Below are positions 1-7,650 of a stretch of 64,000 nt of DNA, piece by piece. The notes beneath the pieces were generated by a model. It saw only the letters and a program-made list of their open reading frames with translations. It had not been told where the DNA came from and ran no database searches. The number at the start of each line of letters is the position of its first letter. Within the stretch, counting starts at the first letter, position 1. The DNA is taken from assembly GCA_947446925.1 (NCBI GenBank), contig CANFHU010000007.1, positions 54,905 to 118,904 on the forward strand, in the 5' to 3' direction. Source of the stretch: Flavobacteriia bacterium. GTDB taxonomy: Bacteria; Bacteroidota; Bacteroidia; Flavobacteriales_D; Crocinitomicaceae. Both the position numbers and the translations under genes were made by a program.

Positions 1-1
1 T

Positions 2-376
2 GCAACTTATTACGACACCTATAAATTCAGTAATGCAACATCCAAAGATTTTATACATGTATTTGAGCAAGTGACACATACGAATCTTACGCAATTTTAC
101 GAAGAATGGATTTGTCAATCAGGACATCCAATTCTAACGTATTCTATAGCGCAAAAGGAAGAAAAGGTGAAAATAAAATTTAGTCAAATTCAGCCAGAAA
201 ACTTTCATTTCTCCTTAGAATTTTTAGTTTTGTATGAAGACAATACGAAAGAAATAAAAACGTTATTATTTAAGGATAAAGAAGCCAACTTAGAATGGGC
301 AACGCAAAAAAAAGTAACGAGTCTTAAGTTAGATCCAAATTTCAAATTATTGTTTGAAGAAAAAAATAAACCATGA
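2..376 (+). CDS. C-terminal part of an M1-family aminopeptidase-like protein, truncated by window edge
   Basis: Frame is open from base 2 upstream of the listed ATG (ATYYDTYKFSNATSKDFIHVFEQVTHTNLTQFYEEWICQSGHPILTY...), resembling the C-terminal region of M1 peptidases. Confidence 0.65.
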   Translation, partial: ATYYDTYKFSNATSKDFIHVFEQVTHTNLTQFYEEWICQSGHPILTYSIAQKEEKVKIKFSQIQPENFHFSLEFLVLYEDNTKEIKTLLFKDKEANLEWATQKKVTSLKLDPNFKLLFEEKNKP

Positions 377-801
377 AGTTATTACTCTTAAGTTTAACCC
401 TTTTCCTTTTCTCTGGTGCGTCCTTCAAGACGGATGATATTTTGGGTATGTGGTTAGACGAGAGTCAAAAACTGATTGTGGAGTGTTATAAATTTGATAA
501 CAAATATTACGCGCGCATCAAATGGTTTAAAAATGAAAATAAAAAAATAGAGAAATTTTCCGAAAAAGGACTTCCAAAGTCGCAATGGGTGAATTATAAA
601 GTAATGGAGCACTTCACCTTTAATGGTGAATATTGGACCGGAGGAACAATTCACCAAATCAAAAAAGGGACCTCTTACGATGCGACTATTCACATGAAAA
701 GTTACAACGCAATTGTGGTACGAGGATATGTCTTAGTGACACTTTTGGGTGACGACGTGAATTTTTCTAGGTATACAGGAGGGTTACCGAAGCAGGAATG
801 A
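373..801 (+). CDS. DUF2147-like secreted protein
   Basis: Signal peptide, then DDILGMWLDESQKLIVECYKFDNKYYARIKWF pattern; overlaps previous stop by 4 nt. Confidence 0.65.
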   Translation: MKLLLLSLTLFLFSGASFKTDDILGMWLDESQKLIVECYKFDNKYYARIKWFKNENKKIEKFSEKGLPKSQWVNYKVMEHFTFNGEYWTGGTIHQIKKGTSYDATIHMKSYNAIVVRGYVLVTLLGDDVNFSRYTGGLPKQE

Positions 802-808
802 TGGCTTC

Positions 809-893
809 GAGAGCCTCAGCCACCATTGTTTGAGAGCCTCAGCCACCATTGTTCGAGAGCCTCAGCCACCATTGTTCGAGAGCCATAATCGTC
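809..893. repeat. Three tandem 23-bp repeats (GAGAGCCTCAGCCACCATTGTTC) plus a partial fourth
   Basis: Units at 809-831, 832-854, 855-877 differ at one base; fourth truncated. Confidence 0.95.
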
Positions 894-993
894 ATTATTA
901 AAGACCAAAACATACCTCAAAAACACTTTTTTTCTTCTATTTTAAAGTATTAAATGCGATTTTCTTTCTTAAATTAATGTAGAAAAGATTAGA

Positions 994-1287
994 ATGAAAG
1001 GGTATATGTACATTTTAGAATGTTCAAATGGTAGCTATTATACTGGCAGCACGATTAATTTAGAACGTAGAATACAACAACATCAATCAGGCGAAGGAGC
1101 AAAACACACAAAAAAATATTTACCTGTAAGATTGATTTATTTTGAAGAATTTAAACGCATTGATGAAGCCTTCTATAGAGAAAAGCAAGTCCAAAATTGG
1201 AGTAGAAAAAAGAAAGAAGCTTTAATAAATGGAGAACTAGATAAATTGATTTATTTATCAATAGCTTTCAGAGATAAGCGTAGTTAA
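994..1287 (+). CDS. GIY-YIG nuclease family protein
   Basis: MYILECSNGSYYTGSTINLERRIQQHQSGEGAKHTKKYLPVRLIYFEEF: GIY-YIG-type signature. Confidence 0.9.
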   Translation: MKGYMYILECSNGSYYTGSTINLERRIQQHQSGEGAKHTKKYLPVRLIYFEEFKRIDEAFYREKQVQNWSRKKKEALINGELDKLIYLSIAFRDKRS

Positions 1288-1362
1288 GGTAAATTATAAT
1301 TAAGCAGTTTATGCTGTTGATATTAGATTAGAGTATACTATACTGACTGTGACAGAGGCTCT

Positions 1363-1394
1363 CGATTTTAACGGTGGCTGAGGCTCTCGAAGCC
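1363..1394. repeat. Inverted copies of the 809-893 repeat
   Basis: GGTGGCTGAGGCTCTCGAAGCC is the exact reverse complement of GGCTTCGAGAGCCTCAGCCACC at about 803-824. Confidence 0.9.
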
Positions 1395-1397
1395 CCG

Positions 1398-2003
1398 TCA
1401 CTCGATTACCATCGGATTCTCCAACACCGCATCCACTAGTCGTTCTGTGTATTTCTCCATTGCTGGGTTCATCACAATTTTTTGACATTTCGGGAAACTT
1501 TCGGTCATACGAGTTACATGGGCAACAGAACTGAATTTTAAGCATTTTTCAGAATCAACTACTAAAAAGTATTTCAGTTTATTGATGTTAATACCATTTT
1601 GAAAATAAAGTTCATTTACTCGTTTTGGAGTACCAATAACAATGTCGGCACCATTAAACAAATCGTTACGTTGTTTTACTTTTTCACGACTTTCATATGT
1701 AAGCGTATGAATCATTTCTGTACGCTTCGATATTTTCACCCAAAGTGCTTCGATATCTAAACAGGATTGGTTATCCGCTGCTACGATAAGAATACGCGGT
1801 GCATCATCGTTCGCTGGAACTTGAATTTTTTCAACAAATCCAGCAAGTAACGCGATTATCGCTTCTTGTTTTTTATCGTTTAAAATGAGAAGATCTCCCC
1901 CACTTTTCACGCGTTTTAAACAAGCAATTTGAAATTCTGAATCTACTTTTAATTCAAACTTTTCTAAATTTTCGATAAGTTGCTCAAACTTGATGTACTG
2001 CAT
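1398..2003 (-). CDS. Degenerate DEAD-box-helicase-like single RecA-domain protein
   Basis: GTPKRVNELYF and VVDSEKCLKF resemble helicase motifs Ib and II; no helicase C domain; no canonical Walker A. Confidence 0.6.
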   Translation of the reverse strand: MQYIKFEQLIENLEKFELKVDSEFQIACLKRVKSGGDLLILNDKKQEAIIALLAGFVEKIQVPANDDAPRILIVAADNQSCLDIEALWVKISKRTEMIHTLTYESREKVKQRNDLFNGADIVIGTPKRVNELYFQNGININKLKYFLVVDSEKCLKFSSVAHVTRMTESFPKCQKIVMNPAMEKYTERLVDAVLENPMVIE

Positions 2004-2033
2004 TTTGGAAGGTTTTGGAAGGTTTTGGAAGGT
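2004..2033. repeat. Three perfect 10-bp tandem repeats abutting the start codon of 1398-2003
   Basis: TTTGGAAGGT x3, on the coding strand ACCTTCCAAA x3 directly followed by ATG. Confidence 0.95.
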
Positions 2034-2089
2034 ATAAAAACAAAAAAACGGACTTAAAAAAATCCGTTTTCGTTTAAAAAAATGTAGAA

Positions 2090-2347
2090 TTACATTAATT
2101 CATTTAATTTGTGGATAAAGTTTACCGCTGTTTCTTCCACTTCTTTGTGAATTGCAGGGAAATCTTTAGTAGTTTTTGCTTGGTGAATTTTCTCCGTCAT
2201 ACTGTTTCTAAACCCAATTACTTCTTCAATTAATTTATTAGTAACTTCTGTTTTAGATTCGTTATATAACTGTACGCTGAAGCATTCTTCCACTACGTCA
2301 AAAACCATTTTGTTAAGGTCTTTTTTAAAATTTCTTTTACTTGCCAT
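2090..2347 (-). CDS. Conserved hypothetical small protein (85 aa)
   Basis: Intact ORF upstream of efp; family not recognised. Confidence 0.6.
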   Translation of the reverse strand: MASKRNFKKDLNKMVFDVVEECFSVQLYNESKTEVTNKLIEEVIGFRNSMTEKIHQAKTTKDFPAIHKEVEETAVNFIHKLNELM

Positions 2348-2519
2348 TATTCTTATATTTTCTGTAAAGATACGGCTTTCTTTAGATTGAAAAAATAGTT
2401 TGCCGTTAAATATTTTTTAAGGGAACACTCGTTAAGTGCGATTAAATACGATGTTGCACTATTTTTTTTGGATTTCACTACATTTTCCCTAATTTTGCAC
2501 TCAACTAAAAAAACTACTT

Positions 2520-3086
2520 ATGGCAACTACTGCAGATATTAAAAACGGATTATGTATTAAGTTTAACGACAAACTTTGTCAAATCATTGAATTTCAACAC
2601 GTAAAACCAGGTAAAGGTCCTGCATTTGTACGTACAAAATTGAGACAAATTGAATCTGGGAAAGTAATTGACAATACGTTTTCTGCAGGACATAAAATTG
2701 AGCCAGTTCGTATCGAAAACCGTGAATACCAATACTTATACCAAGAAAGTACGGAATATGTATTCATGAATAACGAAACATTTGAGCAAGTAAATATTCC
2801 TGCAAAAATGATTGAAAAACCTGGTTTCTTAGTTGAGGGTATGATGTGTAACATCTTGTTTCACGCGGAAGAAGAGAATCCATTAGTTGTTGAGTTACCA
2901 TTCTACATTGAATCTGAAGTAACTTACACTGAACCAGGGATCAAAGGAGATACTGCTACGAATACAATGAAACCAGCTACCATTGCTACAGGTGCTGAAG
3001 TTCGTGTTCCTTTGTTTATTGACAATGGAGAAAAAATTAAAATTGACACGCGTACTGGAGTTTATGTGGAGCGTGTGAAGAAATAA
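2520..3086 (+). CDS. efp: Translation elongation factor P
   Basis: Full-length EF-P: MATTADIKNGLCIKFNDKLCQIIEFQHVKPGKGPAFVRTKLRQ...IKIDTRTGVYVERVKK; TAATTTTG -7 box upstream. Confidence 0.97.
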   Translation: MATTADIKNGLCIKFNDKLCQIIEFQHVKPGKGPAFVRTKLRQIESGKVIDNTFSAGHKIEPVRIENREYQYLYQESTEYVFMNNETFEQVNIPAKMIEKPGFLVEGMMCNILFHAEEENPLVVELPFYIESEVTYTEPGIKGDTATNTMKPATIATGAEVRVPLFIDNGEKIKIDTRTGVYVERVKK

Positions 3087-3123
3087 TACGTGCAATAACT
3101 AAACCCATTTTAGGCATATAAGA

Positions 3124-3152
3124 AAGGCTACTCGATTTGAGTAGCCTTTTCT
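3124..3152 (+). terminator. Intrinsic terminator downstream of efp
   Basis: AAGGCTACTCgatttGAGTAGCCTTTT hairpin with T tract. Confidence 0.8.
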
Positions 3153-3167
3153 ATTTGAGGTTAGATC

Positions 3168-3323
3168 TTAATTGAGGTGAACCAAGGTTTGTTCGTTCAA
3201 TACCTTCACTGTAGTCACAGACTTGCTGTAATTTAAAATTGCTTCGATTGTTTTAGTGGATGGTTCGCTAGCTAAAACAGCTGATGAAGTCGGAGTAATT
3301 GTTTTAGAGTAGTGTTTATTCAT
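3168..3323 (-). CDS. Small Ser/Thr-rich protein (51 aa) at the end of the peptide/PCAT/kinase locus
   Basis: Not in the ORF track; translates to MNKHYSKTITPTSSAVLASEPSTKTIEAILNYSKSVTTVKVLNEQTLVHLN. Confidence 0.55.
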   Translation of the reverse strand: MNKHYSKTITPTSSAVLASEPSTKTIEAILNYSKSVTTVKVLNEQTLVHLN

Positions 3324-3395
3324 AGTTACTTTTTGAGGTTATAAAATAGATAACGTGAAGTTTATTGGTTTCGTATAAATCAGTGTGCTTTTTTT

Positions 3396-4682
3396 CTACA
3401 GATCTTCTAAAAATTTCACTACCTCCTCAAAACTTGGTCGTTCCATCACTACTTCTAGCATACATTGCTCAGATAGTTTAATCAGCGATGCTTTACCTTC
3501 TTCATTGTCATGCATTAGCGATGCAATATCTTGCACTAAACAACCAAAAGCACGTACATCCAAACGTTCTAAATAAGGGGCTATTTCCGAGTTGTTATCA
3601 TAAAAAGTGGCAGCTCCAAAATCACCAAAATAAGCCTTTCCTTCCGAATTGTATAAGGTGTTGTGCGCATATAAATCCCCATGCATAATTCCTCGTGCAT
3701 GCAGGTGTTTAGCTGCTTGTAAGACTCCTTTAAGTATACATAATCCTTTGGTAAACGTAAACTTTTGATCTCTAGAAAAAACATCACGGGTACATGTGGC
3801 AAAACTTGGTGGTTGACCCAAATTTCTATACTCCGAAGGAATTAACTCCATTACAATCCCTTGTTTTCCTTCTGGATGCTTTGAAATTATTCCTGTTAAA
3901 GGAACAATGTTTTCATGTAAACCAGTTGACAAACAAGTTGCTAATTCGTCATTTGGGTATCCATCACTTGTTACATCTCCTTTGAAAATTTTAATCGCCA
4001 CTTCATTTTCTCCGTCGATTATTGCTTTGCAAATAATACCAGATGCACCTTCCCCAAGTTGTTGTTCAACATGTATACGCGACCAATCGATACGTGGTAA
4101 TTGGACTTCGTTTGTCGGCAGATAGGTAGAAGGATTTCCAGAGAATGCTAACCAAGATAATTTTGGCATTTGCACTAACCAAGTTGGAATCTTAACAAGT
4201 TGGTTTGCAGAAATTCGAAGTAATTCCAAATTTTTACATTGTGCTAATTCCTCTGGTAATTCTGTTAAACGATTCCCAGCCAACATGCATTTTTGTAATT
4301 GTTGATGTTGACCTATTGATTTCGGTAATTTATCAATACAATTATCGGTTAACGTCAACCACTGAATGTTTAATGGAATTGAATTTTCAGGAAATTCGAT
4401 CAATTGATTTGACTTAAAACCTATCATCGTCAATGCAGGACAATCGGCTAATTGTTTGGGAAAAACAGTAAACTTATTTTGCGAAAAAAAAGCAATTTTC
4501 AATTTGGTAAAACGGTACATATCTTCCGGTAAACTAGATAGTTGATTACCAGATAAATCAAGGATTTCTATAGTTTCAGCATAGTCAAATAAAACTTGTG
4601 GAAATTCTGTTAATCCACATGAAAGTGTAATTCTTGTTGGATTCGAAAAGTTCCCTGATTGTAGGTCTTTTAAAGTCGTCAT
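3396..4682 (-). CDS. Leucine-rich-repeat protein kinase
   Basis: N-terminal LRRs (LDLSGNQLSSLPEDM..., LLRISANQLVKIPTWL) and kinase motifs LGEGASG, AIKIFK, HGDLYAHN, GDFGAA. Confidence 0.9.
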   Translation of the reverse strand: MTTLKDLQSGNFSNPTRITLSCGLTEFPQVLFDYAETIEILDLSGNQLSSLPEDMYRFTKLKIAFFSQNKFTVFPKQLADCPALTMIGFKSNQLIEFPENSIPLNIQWLTLTDNCIDKLPKSIGQHQQLQKCMLAGNRLTELPEELAQCKNLELLRISANQLVKIPTWLVQMPKLSWLAFSGNPSTYLPTNEVQLPRIDWSRIHVEQQLGEGASGIICKAIIDGENEVAIKIFKGDVTSDGYPNDELATCLSTGLHENIVPLTGIISKHPEGKQGIVMELIPSEYRNLGQPPSFATCTRDVFSRDQKFTFTKGLCILKGVLQAAKHLHARGIMHGDLYAHNTLYNSEGKAYFGDFGAATFYDNNSEIAPYLERLDVRAFGCLVQDIASLMHDNEEGKASLIKLSEQCMLEVVMERPSFEEVVKFLEDL

Positions 4683-4789
4683 AAAACAAAAATAGGTAAA
4701 TATCCATGAATTATGACTAATAAATAAACGACTAATTAGTATCGTTAATTTCGCTAAAGCAAGAGAATTGTGGTTTATAAAACCGAAAA

Positions 4790-6970
4790 TTATTCCATTT
4801 GATTTTTTACTAATTCAAAATACTTTCCTTTTTGAGAAAGTAATTCATGGTGGTTACCTTTTTCGACTAATTTTCCTTCATGCATCACTAAAATCATATC
4901 GGCATTTTTCACTGTACTTAAACGATGTGCAACCAAAATGACGGTTTTACCAATAAAATAATGGTGTAAATTTTTCATTATTTGCGCTTCGTTTTCCGTA
5001 TCTAAGGCGGAAGTAGCTTCATCAAAAATAAAATAGGCTGCTTTTTTGTAGACTGCCCGAGCAATCAATACACGTTGCTTTTGACCACCACTCAATTGTA
5101 AGCCATTGACACCAATTTTAGTTTCTAAATTCCCTCTAAGATTGTCCCTGACAAATTCTGTAAGATTTGCAATTTCAATGGCAAGTTGGAATCGTTCCAA
5201 ATCAATTTCTTCTTCGTTTCCTAAAATAATATTGTATAAAAAAGATTGATCAAAAAGATATCCTTGTTGCATCACGGTTGAAAGTTGACTTCGTAACACT
5301 CTAGAAGGCAGTTGGTTCAAGGCATGATTACCTATCTTTAATTCCCCTTCATATTCTTGATAATAACCTAAAATTAAGCGTAATATCGTCGTTTTCCCAC
5401 TCCCGCTCTCCCCTACAATGGCAGTCGTTTTTCCTACAGGAATTACCAAATTTAAGTCTTGAATCATTGATTTATATTGACCATAATATTTAAAATTAAA
5501 AGAACTAAAAACAATATCCCCAGGAATTAACTCCATACTTGTTGTTGAATTTTCTTCTTTCAATAATTGAATACTCAACAAACGATTCATACTTAACTTC
5601 GCTTCTTGTAAAGAATGTGCAAAAGTTAAAAGTTGATTCAACGGATTCGTCGCTTGACCCAACACGAATGACAAACTCAGTAAACCTCCAAAAGAAAGTT
5701 GCTCGTTCATAACTAGTTGTGCTGCTAGGTAGGTAATTATAATGTTCTTTCCAGATTGAAAAAACGAATAACCTATGGATTGAAACATGTCGATTTTCGT
5801 GCTTTTCAGAGAAAGTTTAACCGAATCCTGTTGGGTTGTTTTCCAATTCGCATTTTGTTGTTCTTCCACTCCAAACAACTTTACGTCTTGTATTCCTCCA
5901 ACGATCTCGTGAAGAATATTCTGACTCTCCACGTGTTTTTGAAATTGTAAATATTCCACTTTTCTACGTTTAGCTTGAAATGCATACATCCAAACAATTC
6001 CGAGTAGTATACTAACTATGAAAATAGTAAATATGGTCACACCATACATCCAAACCACAAACGAATAGATGATAATATTGGTAACCGAAAACAAAGTATT
6101 AACTAGATCAGAAGTCAAAAACTGCTCCAATCGCGAGTGGTCATTGATTCGTTGTGAAAGATCTCCATATGATTTTGCGTCAAAAAATCGCATCGGTAAT
6201 TTGAACAATTTCTGAAGAAAATCTTGAATAATATCTAGACCAATTTTACCTGAAACATAGGTCGTTAACCAGGTTCTAAAAAATGAGATCAATGAATCTC
6301 CAAAAAATAACCCGAGTTGAGAAAAGAGTAACAATTGAAGTAGTTGTTCATTTTTAAATTTCATTGCTTTGTCAACCATCAACTGAGTTGTGTAAGGAAT
6401 AATCAACGTGACTGCACTTGCTAAAATCATCAATCCGATGATTTGTAAAAATTGACGATAATAGGTTTTGATGTATTTGAGAGTGTATTTCGAAACTTCA
6501 AAATTACGTTGTTGGTTTTTCAAATTATCGAAAGCAGCTTCTTTGGTGAAAAGCATTACATAGCCAAAATCTGCATCCTGTTTCAAAAAGTGTTTTACAA
6601 AAACAGCTTTCGTAATCTTATGTTTTTTAAAAGCCGGGTCAGCAATGTAATAATAGGTTGTACGACCAATGTTTTTCACCTTGTACAATACGACAAAATG
6701 GTTATTGTTCCAATGAAGTATACAAGGTAATGCCTCCTCCGAAAAATCATCCACGCCCATCCGAATTGCTGAGCTTGACATACCCAGTTGCTGAGCAGCG
6801 GTCGACAAACTCATAAAATCGATGCCCAATACAGACTTTTGACAAAGTTCATTTAAATAGTCTAAAGAATACTTAGCACCGAAGTAGCGCGCTACCATAG
6901 ACAAACAAGCGGTACCACAGTCGGTACTATCTATTTGTCGGATAAATTTTATTTTTCGAGAGGAGAACAT
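4790..6970 (-). CDS. Peptidase-containing ABC transporter (C39 peptidase + TMD + NBD)
   Basis: N-terminal C39 domain (IRQIDSTDCGTACLSMVARYFG; HWNNNHFVVLYK), NBD Walker A GESGSGKTT, signature LSGGQKQR, Walker B AYFIFDEATSALD. Confidence 0.95.
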   Translation of the reverse strand: MFSSRKIKFIRQIDSTDCGTACLSMVARYFGAKYSLDYLNELCQKSVLGIDFMSLSTAAQQLGMSSSAIRMGVDDFSEEALPCILHWNNNHFVVLYKVKNIGRTTYYYIADPAFKKHKITKAVFVKHFLKQDADFGYVMLFTKEAAFDNLKNQQRNFEVSKYTLKYIKTYYRQFLQIIGLMILASAVTLIIPYTTQLMVDKAMKFKNEQLLQLLLFSQLGLFFGDSLISFFRTWLTTYVSGKIGLDIIQDFLQKLFKLPMRFFDAKSYGDLSQRINDHSRLEQFLTSDLVNTLFSVTNIIIYSFVVWMYGVTIFTIFIVSILLGIVWMYAFQAKRRKVEYLQFQKHVESQNILHEIVGGIQDVKLFGVEEQQNANWKTTQQDSVKLSLKSTKIDMFQSIGYSFFQSGKNIIITYLAAQLVMNEQLSFGGLLSLSFVLGQATNPLNQLLTFAHSLQEAKLSMNRLLSIQLLKEENSTTSMELIPGDIVFSSFNFKYYGQYKSMIQDLNLVIPVGKTTAIVGESGSGKTTILRLILGYYQEYEGELKIGNHALNQLPSRVLRSQLSTVMQQGYLFDQSFLYNIILGNEEEIDLERFQLAIEIANLTEFVRDNLRGNLETKIGVNGLQLSGGQKQRVLIARAVYKKAAYFIFDEATSALDTENEAQIMKNLHHYFIGKTVILVAHRLSTVKNADMILVMHEGKLVEKGNHHELLSQKGKYFELVKNQME

Positions 6971-6987
6971 TAGGTATTAATTGATTA

Positions 6988-7061
6988 GAGAAGCAAGGAT
7001 AAGTTTGTAAATTTTAATGAGGTTAACCTCATATCAGTTGATTTGTCCTTCCTTGCTTCTC
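6988..7061. promoter_or_regulatory. Long-loop inverted repeat between a GG-peptide gene and the transporter gene, with an internal palindrome
   Basis: GAGAAGCAAGGA (6988-6999) and TCCTTGCTTCTC (7050-7061); loop contains ATGAGGTTAACCTCAT. Confidence 0.6.
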
Positions 7062-7075
7062 AAGGTTATTAGATA

Positions 7076-7222
7076 TTACCAAAAAATTGTAACCGTAAAT
7101 GTAGTTGTAGTTTTAGTCGTAGTTTTTGATGCCACGATTGCAATTTTTCTTGGAGTTGTAGCTGATTCTAAACCTCCCATAATTACTAATTGTTCTTCGA
7201 TTGTGATTAATTGATTTTTCAT
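7076..7222 (-). CDS. Double-glycine leader peptide 1, Thr-rich core
   Basis: Not in the ORF track; MKNQLITIEEQLVIMGG|LESATTPRKIAIVASKTTTKTTTTFTVTIFW; I(-12), E(-8), I(-4), GG fit the C39 leader consensus. Confidence 0.8.
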   Translation of the reverse strand: MKNQLITIEEQLVIMGGLESATTPRKIAIVASKTTTKTTTTFTVTIFW

Positions 7223-7288
7223 TTTTTAAAATTTAAATTGTTATAAAATATTCCTTTAAGTTTTACCACATCAAAGGATTACGGTGGT

Positions 7289-7298
7289 GATGTACATC
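7289..7298. promoter_or_regulatory. GATGTACATC palindrome 67 nt upstream of GG-peptide 1
   Basis: Perfect 10-bp palindrome within a conserved block shared with 7589-7598. Confidence 0.65.
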
Positions 7299-7356
7299 GC
7301 TTATCGAAATCGATTTAAGGCCCTACGACTTCAATGCGAATATTTTTTTTCTCTTA

Positions 7357-7524
7357 TTAATAACTAATAATCGGAGTGAATGTTGTTGGAAAAGGATTAG
7401 GATTATATGGAGGCGTTCCCGTTGGAAATGGCAATTTTGGTTTTCTAGGACCGATTTCATTTCCACCCATAACTTTTCCTAACTCATCTATCGCAATAGA
7501 TGCAGTGTTTGTTTTATTGTTCAT
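7357..7524 (-). CDS. Double-glycine leader peptide 2, Pro-rich core
   Basis: Not in the ORF track; MNNKTNTASIAIDELGKVMGG|NEIGPRKPKLPFPTGTPPYNPNPFPTTFTPIISY; I(-12), E(-8), L(-7), V(-4), GG. Confidence 0.85.
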   Translation of the reverse strand: MNNKTNTASIAIDELGKVMGGNEIGPRKPKLPFPTGTPPYNPNPFPTTFTPIISY

Positions 7525-7588
7525 CTTAAAAAAATTACATTGATTTTCTGTTCACCAAAGTTTATTCACATTCGGTGTTCCTGGTGAC

Positions 7589-7598
7589 GATGTACATC
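7589..7598. promoter_or_regulatory. GATGTACATC palindrome 65 nt upstream of GG-peptide 2
   Basis: Second copy, exactly 300 bp from the first. Confidence 0.65.
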
Positions 7599-7650
7599 AG
7601 TTCTTAAAGTCTTTTTGGGCCTTCGACTTTAATCTCTAATAAGTAGGTGA

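Noticed and set aside
2594-2854. 86-aa ORF antisense to efp
   Set aside because: Fully antisense to a confidently identified housekeeping gene.
7017-7214. 65-aa plus-strand ORF
   Set aside because: Antisense to the GG-leader peptide gene at 7076-7222, which fits a known motif and the locus orientation.
7076-7222. Lanthipeptide or graspetide precursor assignment for the Thr-rich peptide
   Set aside because: No Cys, and no LanM/LanB/LanC or ATP-grasp gene is visible in the locus; kept only as a GG-leader peptide.
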